A stretch of DNA of 64,000 nucleotides from Mycobacterium sp. UM_CSW. Lineage in GTDB: Bacteria > Actinomycetota > Actinomycetes > Mycobacteriales > Mycobacteriaceae. The notes under the pieces are model-generated. The model was not told the DNA's origin, did not search any database, and saw only the letters and a list, made by a program, of their open reading frames with translations. The stretch spans positions 59,977 to 123,976 of the forward strand of contig NZ_AUWQ01000038.1 in assembly GCF_000455205.1 (NCBI RefSeq), written 5' to 3'. The translations under genes were made by a program, and so were the position numbers. Below are positions 43,981-52,213 of the stretch, in pieces; the first letter of the stretch is position 1, and every line of letters begins with the position of its first letter.

Positions 43981-44816
43981 GCGGGGTGACGGTCATCACC
44001 GGCGGTGGCGGAGGCATGGGACTCGCCGCTGCAAAGATCGTGGGACGAGACCGCGCCGTCGTCATAAGCGACGTGAATCGGGACCGATTGGATGCCGCGG
44101 TCACGGAGCTCGAGCAGTCAGGAATCGAATGCAAAGGTTTCGTCTGTGATATCACCGATCGAAAGTCCGTCGCGGAGTTGGTCGATACTTCGTCGGCGTT
44201 TGGGACGGTCGTTTCGGTCATCCATACCGCAGGGATAAGCCCTAGCATGGGCGCCGGAGCCCGGATCATGAGGATCAACGCGATCGGTACTGTGAACGTT
44301 AACGAGGGCTTCCGCCGGATCGCCGGCGAGGGCTTTGTGCTCGTCAATGTCGCGTCCCAGGCGGCTCACATGCTGCCTCGGATGTTGTTTCCGACGAAGT
44401 GGTTTCAGTACGCGACACATAACGAAGATGCCTTCATGGCAAGAATGGTGTTCCTGTGCAATCTTGCGCCCAAGAACCTGCGTTCGGACGTAGCCTATTG
44501 CCTCAGCAAGAGCTTCGTCGTGTGGTATTGCGCATCGCAAGCGGCCACATTCGGACATCAAGGTGGCCGCATCGTCTCGATTTCTCCTGGGCCCATCGAC
44601 AACGAGATGGGAAGACTGGAGGAACGGGGCAGCGCTTCGATTGTTCGGTATGCCGCGCTCAGCCGGTTCGGCAAGCAGGACGAGATCGCCGAGCTGCTCG
44701 CGTTCTGTGCCAGCGAAAAGGCGGGTTACCTTACTGGCGTCGACATACTGTGCGATGGCGGTGCCATAACGTCCATGACTATGAAGGACAAGGCTGCGGT
44801 TACCCGCTACCGTTAA
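43977..44816 (+). CDS. SDR family oxidoreductase
   Basis: A 279 aa SDR with the cofactor loop TGGGGGMGLAAAKIVGRD, HTAGISPSMGA (HTAG in place of NNAG), catalytic Tyr and Lys in AYCLSKSF, and SPGPIDNEMG. A long insertion before the active-site Tyr (LPRMLFPTKWFQYATHNEDA) is typical of 3alpha-HSD-like SDRs. There is no ribosome site before ATG 43977, because the upstream DNA is the amidohydrolase remnant; GTG 43986 is another option. It may now depend on read-through translation from the fragment, so expression is uncertain. Confidence 0.82.
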   Translation: MRGVTVITGGGGGMGLAAAKIVGRDRAVVISDVNRDRLDAAVTELEQSGIECKGFVCDITDRKSVAELVDTSSAFGTVVSVIHTAGISPSMGAGARIMRINAIGTVNVNEGFRRIAGEGFVLVNVASQAAHMLPRMLFPTKWFQYATHNEDAFMARMVFLCNLAPKNLRSDVAYCLSKSFVVWYCASQAATFGHQGGRIVSISPGPIDNEMGRLEERGSASIVRYAALSRFGKQDEIAELLAFCASEKAGYLTGVDILCDGGAITSMTMKDKAAVTRYR

Positions 44817-45025
44817 GACGGACGCCCGTACGGGGGTGGGCGAGTCGATATGAGGATACCTCGAGGAAAATTGAGGTTCGGGACCACAACTCGCGGGTGT
44901 CATGAGACACCTCACAAGCGAGATTCCTGCGGTGCCCACAGCCGGGTAAATCGCGCGAACTGAGCTAATCTCAGAGATAGTTAAATGAATCGCGCTATGG
45001 TGATACCGCACGGAAGGAGTCGCGC

Positions 45026-45763
45026 GTGGAGGTCAACAGCCTTCGGGAACCGAAGATGGCCGAACGAGTGGCCACTGTGTTGCGCCGGATGATGGTTCGC
45101 GGGGAAATCGCCGAAGGCACCATGCTGCCTCCGGAGTCGGAGCTGATGGAGCGCTTCGGGGTGTCGCGGCCAACTCTGCGCGAGGCGTTTCGGGTCCTAG
45201 AGTCAGAGTCGCTCATCAAGGTCGAGCGGGGGGTTCGCGGCGGCGCACGTGTTACCCGCCCACAGCGTCAAACGCTGGCCCGCTACGCCGGCCTGATCCT
45301 GGAATATGAAGGCGTAACGCTCAGGGACGTCTACGACGCCCGCGCGATGATCGAAACACCGATGATCGTCCAGCTCGCCAACAGCAGGCCCAAGGCCGCG
45401 ATTGCCCAGCTCGAGGACATCGTCGCTCATGAAGGCGACGCGGAAGGCGAAACCGCGGTCGACGCGCGCACCGAGTTCCATACCGCGATCGCAAGGCTGT
45501 CCGGGAACAAGACGATGCAGATGGTCAGCGAAATGCTGTACCACATCATCGAGAAGGCCAACCGCTCGCTGCAGCCGAGCGAGGGACCGCGGGCAGCTTC
45601 GGCGGGTCGGCGCGCGTCTAAGACGCATCGCATGGTGCTCGATTTGATTAAAGATGGTGACGCCGACGGGGCCGCAGAGCTGTGGAGCCGCCACCTCAAG
45701 AAGGCCGAAGAGTATGCGCTGTCCGGTTCGGAGCTGTCGACCGTCGTCGACCTCCTGGAATGA
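45026..45763 (+). CDS. GntR/FadR-type (FCD) transcriptional regulator
   Basis: A 245 aa regulator: winged helix with LPPESELMERFGVSRPTLRE and AFRVLESESLIKVERG, then an FCD ligand domain with YDARAMIETPM, ARTEFHTAIARLSGN and KTHRMVLDLI, whose Asp/His residues usually bind a metal near the ligand. GTG 45026 follows GGAAGGAG. Its stop overlaps the thioesterase start (ATGA). It is a close relative of the regulator at 47192-47962. A near-palindrome (ATCTC-A-GAGAT, 44968-44978) precedes it and may be its own operator. Confidence 0.92.
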   Translation: MEVNSLREPKMAERVATVLRRMMVRGEIAEGTMLPPESELMERFGVSRPTLREAFRVLESESLIKVERGVRGGARVTRPQRQTLARYAGLILEYEGVTLRDVYDARAMIETPMIVQLANSRPKAAIAQLEDIVAHEGDAEGETAVDARTEFHTAIARLSGNKTMQMVSEMLYHIIEKANRSLQPSEGPRAASAGRRASKTHRMVLDLIKDGDADGAAELWSRHLKKAEEYALSGSELSTVVDLLE

Positions 45764-46596
45764 CGGACCTCGCGGAGGGCGCAGATCAGCAAGACCTCGA
45801 GACACCAGACCGAGTCATGCGCCGGTTTGGGGTCGAGGTGCTCGGCGTCGACCCCCGGGCGGCGACCGCGGTCATGTCAATGCCCATGGCCGGCATGCGG
45901 AATCCATTCACCGATCATGGCACTGTCGCGGCGCTTGCCATCCTGATCGACATGGCCGGCGGCATGGCCAACCATGTTCGCCGCGGTCCGGACGAATGGA
46001 CGGTATCGAGCGAACTCGCAATCGAGCTGAGCCCTGAGGGCGCCTCTTGCGCTCTGGAAGCTGCGGACAGCCTGGTTATCGCGGAGGCGCGCCCCCTCGG
46101 ATCCAGCGGCAGCAGCGCGCTTTCCGTGTGCACATTCACGTGCGATGGCATCGTCATCGGCGGCGGAACCGTTCGATCATATTTCATTTCCGGCGACCGG
46201 ATAGTGGTGGCGGATCCGCCGGAAACCGTTGCGAGAAAACCAAACACAGCGCTGGCAGAGTTGATGGGAGTGCAGATAGCAGCGGCGGCCGAGGGCATGC
46301 GGGTACTACGCCAGCTCGACGACCCGATTCTGCGAAACGGCATTGGAACAATGCACGGCGGTGTGGCAGCCGCCGCGCTCGAAATGACGGCCTCCGCATT
46401 GATGAACACCGACGGCGCTGCATTCCACACTGCATCGGTACGCGCCAACTTCCTGCGGCCGTTCTACGCCAGCGACCATTCGCGCTACGTTGCCACCCCG
46501 CTGCGGTTAGGCCGCGGGGCAGCGGTCAGCGATTCGCAGGCCATCGGCGCCGACGGCAGGGTGGCCCTCACCGCCCGCGTGACGGCTTACCGCTGA
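45760..46596 (+). CDS. Tandem hotdog-fold thioesterase-like protein (PaaI type)
   Basis: A 278 aa protein with two hotdog domains. The first has NPFTDHGTVAALAILIDMAG and the second GIGTMHGGVAAAALEMTASA, each the helix segment of the acyl-CoA thioesterase fold. The second keeps the HGG motif of PaaI-like thioesterases; the first has DHG. It would hydrolyse an acyl-CoA. Translationally coupled to the GntR regulator, which suggests that the regulator senses the same acyl-CoA. Confidence 0.82.
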   Translation: MTDLAEGADQQDLETPDRVMRRFGVEVLGVDPRAATAVMSMPMAGMRNPFTDHGTVAALAILIDMAGGMANHVRRGPDEWTVSSELAIELSPEGASCALEAADSLVIAEARPLGSSGSSALSVCTFTCDGIVIGGGTVRSYFISGDRIVVADPPETVARKPNTALAELMGVQIAAAAEGMRVLRQLDDPILRNGIGTMHGGVAAAALEMTASALMNTDGAAFHTASVRANFLRPFYASDHSRYVATPLRLGRGAAVSDSQAIGADGRVALTARVTAYR

Positions 46597-46610
46597 CGGT
46601 TACGTCCGAT

Positions 46611-47069
46611 TTAGAACACCACGCGTGAGATCGCGTCGGCCACCGCCGCCGGTTTGTCGGAGCCCTCCAGTTCCACGGTGTGGCGCACGGTGAGATTCGC
46701 GACGTTGTCGCCGACTCTGGTCGCTTCCAGCAGTTCGGAACGCAATCGGACGCGACTTCCTACGGGGACCGGCGCCAAGAAGCGCACCTTGTTCAGCCCG
46801 TAGTTGATGCCCATCTTGCGATTCTCGACGGCGAGCGTTTCCTTGCTGAGCGCGGGGATCAGCGAGAGCGTGAGATAGCCATGAGCAATGGTGGTGCCGT
46901 AGGGGCTCTCGGTCTCAGCTCGGTCGACGTCGACGTGGATCCACTGGTGGTCCTCCGTCACATCGGCGAATTCGTCGATGCGCTTCTGATCGATCTGTTT
47001 CCAGTCGCTCACTCCCAGCTGCTGGCCGATCAACGCCACCGCATCATCGATGCAACCGATCACCTTCAC
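46611..47069 (-). CDS. MaoC-like (R)-specific enoyl-CoA hydratase
   Basis: A 152 aa hotdog hydratase. The hydratase-2 motif is intact in FADVTEDHQWIHVDVDR (Asp40, His45), followed by YGTTIAHGYLTLSLIPAL. It should add water to a trans-2-enoyl-CoA. GTG 47069 with GAAGGGA upstream is chosen; a longer frame to 47195 crosses the AT-rich promoter. It is convergent with the thioesterase and lies downstream of the second GntR gene on the same strand. Confidence 0.88.
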   Translation of the reverse strand: MKVIGCIDDAVALIGQQLGVSDWKQIDQKRIDEFADVTEDHQWIHVDVDRAETESPYGTTIAHGYLTLSLIPALSKETLAVENRKMGINYGLNKVRFLAPVPVGSRVRLRSELLEATRVGDNVANLTVRHTVELEGSDKPAAVADAISRVVF

Positions 47070-47191
47070 CCGAGCCGTCCCTTCACCAACTGCAATCAGT
47101 ATATATATAACCCTATCTGCGCGTGTCGGTGCGCTGCGCATCGCCGGGGGCATTGGCAACGTTGCCTTCGGATCGGATTTGCTACGCGCGT

Positions 47192-47962
47192 TCAACCCAT
47201 CAGGTCAAGCACTGTCTTCACGTCGGCCCTCAGGAGATAATCGCGGGCTCCTATCAGGTGCTTGCGCCAAAGCTCAGCCGCTCCGGCCTCGTCTTGAGCC
47301 TCGATCAAGTCGACCACCCGATGGTGCGCCTTCAACCCGTCGCGGCTGGCCGCGGCGTGGGCGGCGCTGCCTGCGTCCGATTCGACGTGTTTCCAGTTCG
47401 CCAAGTCGATGATGCGCTGGATCATTCCTGCGAGCACCTGCAGAGTCTGATTCCCGGTGAGCTCGATGAGCAACGCGTGGAACGCGGTATGCGTCCGGAT
47501 TGCCCGTTTCGGTTGGCTTACGAGCGAATCGTGTTCGTCCAGGGCCCTGCGTAGGCAAACGATTTCCTCGTGAGTCCTTCTGGTCGCCAACAAGCCCACC
47601 GCCGCGGGTTCGATCACGATTCGCGCTTCATAGACATCTGCGAGGCTGGTGCCCCGGTACTCGAGGATGAATGCCGCGTACCGCGCAGCGACGTCGGTGT
47701 CCGGCACCCGCACCAGCGCGCCCCCGTGGGCGCCCCTTCGGACGGCGATCAACGACTCCGCCTCGAGGATTCGAAACGCCTCCCGAAGGGTCGGTCGCGA
47801 TACGCCGAAACGCGCCTGCAGTTCCTGCTCCGACGGCAGTGCTTCGCCTTCGGCCAACTCGCCACGGACAATCTGGCGCCGGAGCCGATCGACGATGACC
47901 TCGGCCATCTTGGGCACGTGAAGACGACGATCGGCCAGGTCATCCGCTCGTTCGCCAGCCAT
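47192..47962 (-). CDS. GntR/FadR-type (FCD) transcriptional regulator
   Basis: A 256 aa paralogue of the 45026 regulator. It has LPSEQELQARFGVSRPTLRE and AFRILEAESLIAVRRG in the winged helix, and YEARIVIEPAAVGLLA, TAFHALLIELTGN and KAHHRVVDLIE in the FCD domain. It is divergent from the LLM/MaoC operon at 48067. The 104-base gap holds an inverted repeat (ATAATCAG and CTGATTAT) and an AT-rich core. It probably represses the LLM/MaoC operon and itself. The MaoC gene downstream may be in its operon. Confidence 0.91.
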   Translation of the reverse strand: MAGERADDLADRRLHVPKMAEVIVDRLRRQIVRGELAEGEALPSEQELQARFGVSRPTLREAFRILEAESLIAVRRGAHGGALVRVPDTDVAARYAAFILEYRGTSLADVYEARIVIEPAAVGLLATRRTHEEIVCLRRALDEHDSLVSQPKRAIRTHTAFHALLIELTGNQTLQVLAGMIQRIIDLANWKHVESDAGSAAHAAASRDGLKAHHRVVDLIEAQDEAGAAELWRKHLIGARDYLLRADVKTVLDLMG

Positions 47963-47992
47963 ACCCCGCCCACAATCTGTTAGAACATTGAG

Positions 47993-48055
47993 ATAATCAG
48001 CCTACAAGATCGACGGCTGGACGCGGCGACTTGGCATATATATTTAACTGATTAT
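47993..48055. promoter_or_regulatory. Separated inverted repeat in divergent GntR/LLM promoter
   Basis: ATAATCAG at 47993-48000 and CTGATTAT at 48048-48055 are perfect 8-base inverted arms 47 bases apart, flanking both start regions. The right arm lies in an AT-rich stretch (ATATATTTAACTGATTATAC) just before GTG 48067. The spacing would suit two regulator dimers and looping, or two independent half-sites. Confidence 0.45.
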
Positions 48056-48066
48056 ACTATAATGAG

Positions 48067-49104
48067 GTGCAGATCGATACGAAGCTGACGTGGACGGATG
48101 ACCACAGACAATCGGTAGGTGGCTTCGCCGAGCGGGGCCGAGAGGCCGAAGCCGGCGGCTACCACGGGCTGTGGAGCGCGGAGTCGGCCCATGATCCGTT
48201 CCTGCCGCTGGTCGCCGCGGCACAGGCCACATCCACGCTGCAGCTCGGCACCGCGATCACAGTCGCTTTTGCCCGTAATCCAATGTCACTGGCCTACACG
48301 GCTTATGATCTCCAAACCCTCACCGAGGGCAGGTTCGTGCTCGGCCTCGGCAGTCAGGTGCGGCCACACATCGAGCGCAGGTTCAGCATGCCGTGGAGCC
48401 GGCCCGCCGCACGGATGCGCGAGTTCATCGAAGCACTGCGAGCGATCTGGGCGGCATGGGCGTCCGGCGAGCGGCTGGATTTTCGTGGCGATTTCTACAC
48501 CCACACGTTGATGACGCCCTTTTTTTCGCCGCGTCCGTCGCCGTTTGGACCACCCCCGGTCTACCTCGCCGCCGTGGGCCAGCATATGACGGAGGTCGCG
48601 GGTGCTGTTTGCGATGGCCTTATGCCCCACCCGTTCACGACCGCGCGATACCTGCGAGAGCGGACGCTGCCCGCCGTGAAACGCGGTCTGGCCGAGTCCG
48701 GACGGGACCCGGTGAAGTTCTCCATCAGCCTGTCTGGCCTAGTCGCCGCAGGGGAAACGGAAGAAGAGATGGCGACGGCGATCCGCAGCGCCAAAGAGCG
48801 GATCGCATTCTACGGCAGCACCCCCACCTACCACCCCGTGTTGGAACTGCACGGGTGGGGGGATCTGGGGCGCGAACTGAATGCGTTGTCTCGCAGCGAC
48901 GCTTCGGACCGGTGGACCCGGATGGGCAGCCTGATCGGCGACGACGTCCTCGCGGAGTTCGCGATCGTCGCCGAACCCGACCGTGTCGGCGCGGCGATCG
49001 CCGAGCGTTACGGCGACATTGTCGACCGGTTCAACTTCTACGCACCCTACGACCACCGACCAGATTTATGGAAGCCCGCAATCGACTACCTGTCGCGACA
49101 GTGA
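48067..49104 (+). CDS. LLM-class F420-dependent oxidoreductase
   Basis: A 345 aa luciferase-like enzyme: GYHGLWSAESAHDPFLPLVA, VAFARNPMSLAYTAYDLQTL, GRFVLGLGSQVRPHIERRF, PVYLAAVGQHMTEVAG. These resemble a mycobacterial F420-dependent subgroup with the GSQVRPHIERRF segment. The start is GTG 48067. Its stop overlaps the start of the MaoC-like gene (GTGA), so both enzymes act in one pathway. Substrate unknown. Confidence 0.9.
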   Translation: MQIDTKLTWTDDHRQSVGGFAERGREAEAGGYHGLWSAESAHDPFLPLVAAAQATSTLQLGTAITVAFARNPMSLAYTAYDLQTLTEGRFVLGLGSQVRPHIERRFSMPWSRPAARMREFIEALRAIWAAWASGERLDFRGDFYTHTLMTPFFSPRPSPFGPPPVYLAAVGQHMTEVAGAVCDGLMPHPFTTARYLRERTLPAVKRGLAESGRDPVKFSISLSGLVAAGETEEEMATAIRSAKERIAFYGSTPTYHPVLELHGWGDLGRELNALSRSDASDRWTRMGSLIGDDVLAEFAIVAEPDRVGAAIAERYGDIVDRFNFYAPYDHRPDLWKPAIDYLSRQ

Positions 49105-49625
49105 ACGACTTGCCTGTGACCGCAACTGAGCCCTTCTTGCCGAGCTCGGAAGTCGAGCCCCTCGTCCGGGGCAAGACCTGGGAGGAAATGAAACCGGGCA
49201 CCAGCTTTCGGACCGCGAAGCGCACCGTCACCGAGGCCGATCTCATCCAATTCATCACGTGGGGCGGCTTCAACGAGGCATTGTTTTTCGACGCCTTCCA
49301 TGCCGCGTCGGGTGGATACACGGGCCGGCTTGTTCCCGGCGCGATGACCTACTGCATCGCGGAAGGCCTCATCGTGCAGACCCATGTCCTCAACGGGACG
49401 GGACTGGCCTTCATGAGCATGGAGCTGTCGGTGAAGAAGCCGGTGTATGTCGGCGACACCCTGCATGCAATCGTGACAACGACCGAGTCGCGGCCATCGA
49501 GCAAGCCCGGACGCGGCGTCGTCGCGGCCCGAGTAAGTGTGCGCAATCAGCACGACGAAGAGGTTTTGGTGTTCACGCCGGTCCGGCTGATCCGTGGCGC
49601 CGACTACCAGGAAGCCGAACGGTAA
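49101..49625 (+). CDS. MaoC-like hotdog protein lacking the usual catalytic pair
   Basis: A 174 aa MaoC-family protein (VTEADLIQFITWGGFNEALF, then YTGRLVPGAMTYCIAEGLI). In active hydratases the helix reads like F..xTGDxxxIH.D; here Gly and Phe stand where Asp and His are expected (FITWGGFNEALFFD). It is therefore probably not a classical hydratase; a thioesterase-like, binding or partner-subunit role is possible. GTG 49101 overlaps the LLM stop. A broken CoA-transferase follows immediately. Confidence 0.82.
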   Translation: MNDLPVTATEPFLPSSEVEPLVRGKTWEEMKPGTSFRTAKRTVTEADLIQFITWGGFNEALFFDAFHAASGGYTGRLVPGAMTYCIAEGLIVQTHVLNGTGLAFMSMELSVKKPVYVGDTLHAIVTTTESRPSSKPGRGVVAARVSVRNQHDEEVLVFTPVRLIRGADYQEAER

Positions 49626-50075
49626 ATGGGCCCCCTGCAAGGGATCCGGGTGTTCGAACTGGCGGGCATCGATCCGCGCCGTTCGGCTGCATGCGCTCCT
49701 TGCGGATCTGGGCGCGCAGGTGGTCCGCGTCGAGCGGGCGGTCGGCGATCGATGGGCGCGAGGCGAGCCGAGTCGGATCCCAGCCACTCGCCCGAGGCTA
49801 CAGAACTGGCCGATCGCGTGTACGAACCGGACGAACTGTTTTCGACGACACTCGAATATGCCAGAGGCCTGGCCCAGAATTCCTCGCCGCTGGCCATGGG
49901 GGTGATGGAACGACAGGTGTATGCCGCACAAGAGAGTTCGCACGAAGAGGCGCGCCAATGGCCCTTCGGTACTGGATGAGCATGTTGCGAAATTACGCAG
50001 ACTTCAACGAAGGCATCACCAGCTATCCGGAGAAGCGCCCGCCGCGGTTCGCCCACGTGGGACCCGTCGACTCCG
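49626..50075 (+). pseudogene. Chimeric remnant: CoA-transferase N-terminus joined to crotonase C-terminus
   Basis: ATG 49626 starts GPLQGIRVFELAGI (family III CoA-transferase); the frame changes and continues RLHALLADLGAQVVRVERAV and GDRWARGEPSRI. Then similarity switches to the end of an enoyl-CoA hydratase/isomerase: VYEPDELFSTTLEYARGLAQ, NSSPLAMGVMERQVYAAQES, and after a further shift MALRYWMSMLRNYADFNEGI and TSYPEKRPPRFA. Thus about 300 residues of the transferase and 180 of the crotonase have been deleted between co-oriented genes. It is not functional. Confidence 0.82.
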
Positions 50076-50121
50076 ATCGAAGTTCCCTCCCCCACTTCCG
50101 GAATGAAGGGCGTTACGCAAC

Positions 50122-50877
50122 ATGACACTTGAGCGACGCACCGCGCTGGTCACGGGCGCAGCTGGCGGTATTGGACGTGCGATCTGCCGTCATCTGGCCC
50201 AGGCGAATGCCAACGTGGCGATCTGCGATCTCGACGGTGACGCCGCGCGCCGGCTCGCAATCGAACTAGTCGGAGCCGGCAAGGGAACGATCGCCGGATA
50301 TGCGATGGACGTCGCCGACAACGCCCACGTGGCGGAAGTCGTCGCCTCCGTTGAAGGCGAGCAGGGACCGGTGGACATCTTGGTCAACAACGCCGGCATC
50401 GACAAGATCGAGCCCTTCGTCGAATCCACGGAAGACACATGGAAAAAGGTCGTCTCGGTCAACTACCTGGGCACCGTCATCGTGACCCGTGCGGTGCTGG
50501 ACGGGATGATCGAGCGCCGGTACGGCCGCATCGTTCATATCGGCTCGGACGCCGGTCGAGTCGGTTCCTCTGGTGAGGCGGTCTATTCGGGCAGCAAGGG
50601 CGCGATCATCGCGTTCGGCAAGGCGCTCGCCCGCGAAACCGCCACCAAGGGAATCACGGTCAACACCGTTTGTCCTGGTCCCACTGATACGGCGTTGCTG
50701 AAGCAGGTCGCCGACCGCAGCCAATCCATGTACGACGCGCTCGAGCGGGCGGTGCCGATGAAGCGCATCGGCACGCCCGACGACGTTGCGCCCGCGGTGG
50801 TGTTCTTCGCGGGCGACGGGGCCGCCTACATCACCGGGCAGACGCTCTCGGTGAGCGGCGGCCTGACGATGGCCTGA
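50122..50877 (+). CDS. SDR family oxidoreductase (hydroxyacyl-CoA dehydrogenase-like)
   Basis: A 251 aa classical SDR: TGAAGGIGRAICRHLAQANA, NNAGIDKIEPF, HIGSDAGRVGSSGE, Tyr155/Lys159 in YSGSK, PGPTDTALL, and the terminal GDGAAYITGQTLSVSGGLTM. Sequence style resembles 3-hydroxyacyl-CoA or 2-hydroxycyclohexanecarboxyl-CoA dehydrogenases (BadH-like), but this is an impression. All catalytic residues are present. It is convergent with another SDR, with a strong hairpin between. Confidence 0.9.
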   Translation: MTLERRTALVTGAAGGIGRAICRHLAQANANVAICDLDGDAARRLAIELVGAGKGTIAGYAMDVADNAHVAEVVASVEGEQGPVDILVNNAGIDKIEPFVESTEDTWKKVVSVNYLGTVIVTRAVLDGMIERRYGRIVHIGSDAGRVGSSGEAVYSGSKGAIIAFGKALARETATKGITVNTVCPGPTDTALLKQVADRSQSMYDALERAVPMKRIGTPDDVAPAVVFFAGDGAAYITGQTLSVSGGLTMA

Positions 50878-50914
50878 CTACCCGGGCCTAACTACACGGC
50901 CTGACCGGCCGCCA

Positions 50915-50966
50915 GCAGACGCAGAGTCGCAGGAATTCGCCTGGCGGAGTGCGATTCTGCGTCTGC
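50915..50966. terminator. Bidirectional intrinsic terminator-like hairpin
   Basis: Arms 50915-50931 (GCAGACGCAGAGTCGCA) and 50950-50966 (TGCGATTCTGCGTCTGC) pair at 16 of 17 positions around an 18-base loop. It sits exactly between two convergent genes, and no poly-T follows, as is common in mycobacteria. Confidence 0.75.
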
Positions 50967-50973
50967 TCGCGAG

Positions 50974-51897
50974 TTATTGGCCGCCGATTCCGGCCGGAAG
51001 CGGCGGCACGCCGGGCAGGTGCCCCTCGGAGAAGAATTCGCCGGAGCGCTCCAGCAGGTCCTCAACCGCCCAGCGCCGGTCACCGACCGAAAGGTGAGCG
51101 ACGGTCTGGGGCTGGCTCTTCAAATCGATGTCGCCACCGTAGATGGTGAACAGCTGACCCGACACGTGCGCGGCGGCGGGACTGGCGAGCCATACCACCA
51201 GCGGGCTGACGTTCTCCGGTGCCCTATCGTCGAACGCACCCTCCTGCACCTGCCCGTAGTTCGCAAACGAACTCGTCGTCATCCGGGTACGGGCGCGCGG
51301 GGAGATGGCGTTGACGGTCACCCCGATCCGTTCGAGCTCGCGGGCCATCGCCGCGGTCATGCCGACGATGCCCGCCTTCGCGGTCGCGTAGTTCACCTGT
51401 CCGACCAGGCCCAGGTAGCCGGATTCGCTGCTGGTGTTGACGATTCGACCGTAGACCTCCTTGCCGGCCTTCGCCCGGGCCCGCCAATGGGCCGCGGCGA
51501 AGCGCGACGGCGCGAAGTGGCCCTTGAGGTGAACATTGATCACCGAGTCCCAGTCGTCCTCGGTCAAGTTGAAGCTCATCTTGTCGCGCAGGATGCCGGC
51601 ATTGTTCACCAAAATGTCCAGGGATCCGAATGTCTCGACGGCTTGTGCAACAAGGCCTTCCGCGGCCGCCCAGTCGGCGCAACTGTCGAGGTTGGCGACC
51701 GCGCGGCCGCCCAGCTTCTCGATCTCCGCCACGACGAGCTCGGCCGGAGTGGAGTCGGCGCCCGATCCGTCGCCGCCCACTCCCGGGTCGTTGACCACGA
51801 CGAATGCGCCTTCGGAAGCCAGGCCGAGGGCGTGCGCGCGACCCAATCCTCGCGCCGCACCGGTGACGATCGCCACCCTGCCATCGAGTAAACCCAC
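50974..51897 (-). CDS. SDR family oxidoreductase (multifunctional-enzyme type 3-hydroxyacyl-CoA dehydrogenase-like)
   Basis: A 307 aa SDR with TGAARGLGRAHALGLASEGA, the inserted VVVNDPGVGGDGSGADS loop typical of HSD17B4-like 3-hydroxyacyl-CoA dehydrogenases, NNAGILRDKMSFNLTEDDWD, Ser in NTSSESGYLG, and Tyr/Lys in NYATAKAG. GTG 51897 follows TAGGAGAATTC. It would oxidise a beta-hydroxyacyl-CoA in side-chain degradation. The remnant scar at 59217-59573 belonged to the same SDR subtype. Confidence 0.91.
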   Translation of the reverse strand: MGLLDGRVAIVTGAARGLGRAHALGLASEGAFVVVNDPGVGGDGSGADSTPAELVVAEIEKLGGRAVANLDSCADWAAAEGLVAQAVETFGSLDILVNNAGILRDKMSFNLTEDDWDSVINVHLKGHFAPSRFAAAHWRARAKAGKEVYGRIVNTSSESGYLGLVGQVNYATAKAGIVGMTAAMARELERIGVTVNAISPRARTRMTTSSFANYGQVQEGAFDDRAPENVSPLVVWLASPAAAHVSGQLFTIYGGDIDLKSQPQTVAHLSVGDRRWAVEDLLERSGEFFSEGHLPGVPPLPAGIGGQ

Positions 51898-51919
51898 TGC
51901 GAATTCTCCTATCTAACCG

Positions 51920-52195
51920 TCAAATTCCGATGAGGTCGGCCAGTCGCTCCCGATGAAAGTCCGAGCCGCCCAGGAACGCTGCGTGTTCTTGGCGCGCTTC
52001 AGGTAGAGGTGCGCCGAATGCTCCCAGGTGAACCCGATGCCGCCATGAATCTGATGTGTTCTCCGCAGGTATACAGATACGTGTCAGCGCAGAGCTGTCG
52101 GGTCTGATCCATATATTCAACGGCGAACGAGTCAACCCGGGCGTGTTGGCTTCGACGGCGGACCGGACGGCCTCGACGATCACCACATCCGGCAC
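51920..52195 (-). pseudogene. Chimeric remnant: thiolase N-terminus joined to acyl-CoA dehydrogenase C-terminus
   Basis: ATG 52195 reads MPDVVIVEAVRSAV, the conserved start of acetyl-CoA acetyltransferases. It then passes into ACAD C-terminal sequence spread over frames: DTYLYTCGEHI, then HQIHGGIGFTWEHSAHLYLK, and finally GSDFHRERLADLIGI. About 370 residues of thiolase and 300 of ACAD are gone. At least two frameshifts exist in the ACAD part. The SDR gene 50974-51897 follows downstream. Confidence 0.8.
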
Positions 52196-52213
52196 GGCGC
52201 TACCTCCGAATTA

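Noticed and set aside
45682-45759. Longer start for the thioesterase gene
   Set aside because: The extension lies inside the GntR gene in a different frame; ATG 45760 overlaps the GntR stop as ATGA, the usual coupling.
48393-49100. Long frame preceding the MaoC-like gene
   Set aside because: This part is a shadow of the LLM gene; only the segment from GTG 49101 has MaoC-like sequence.
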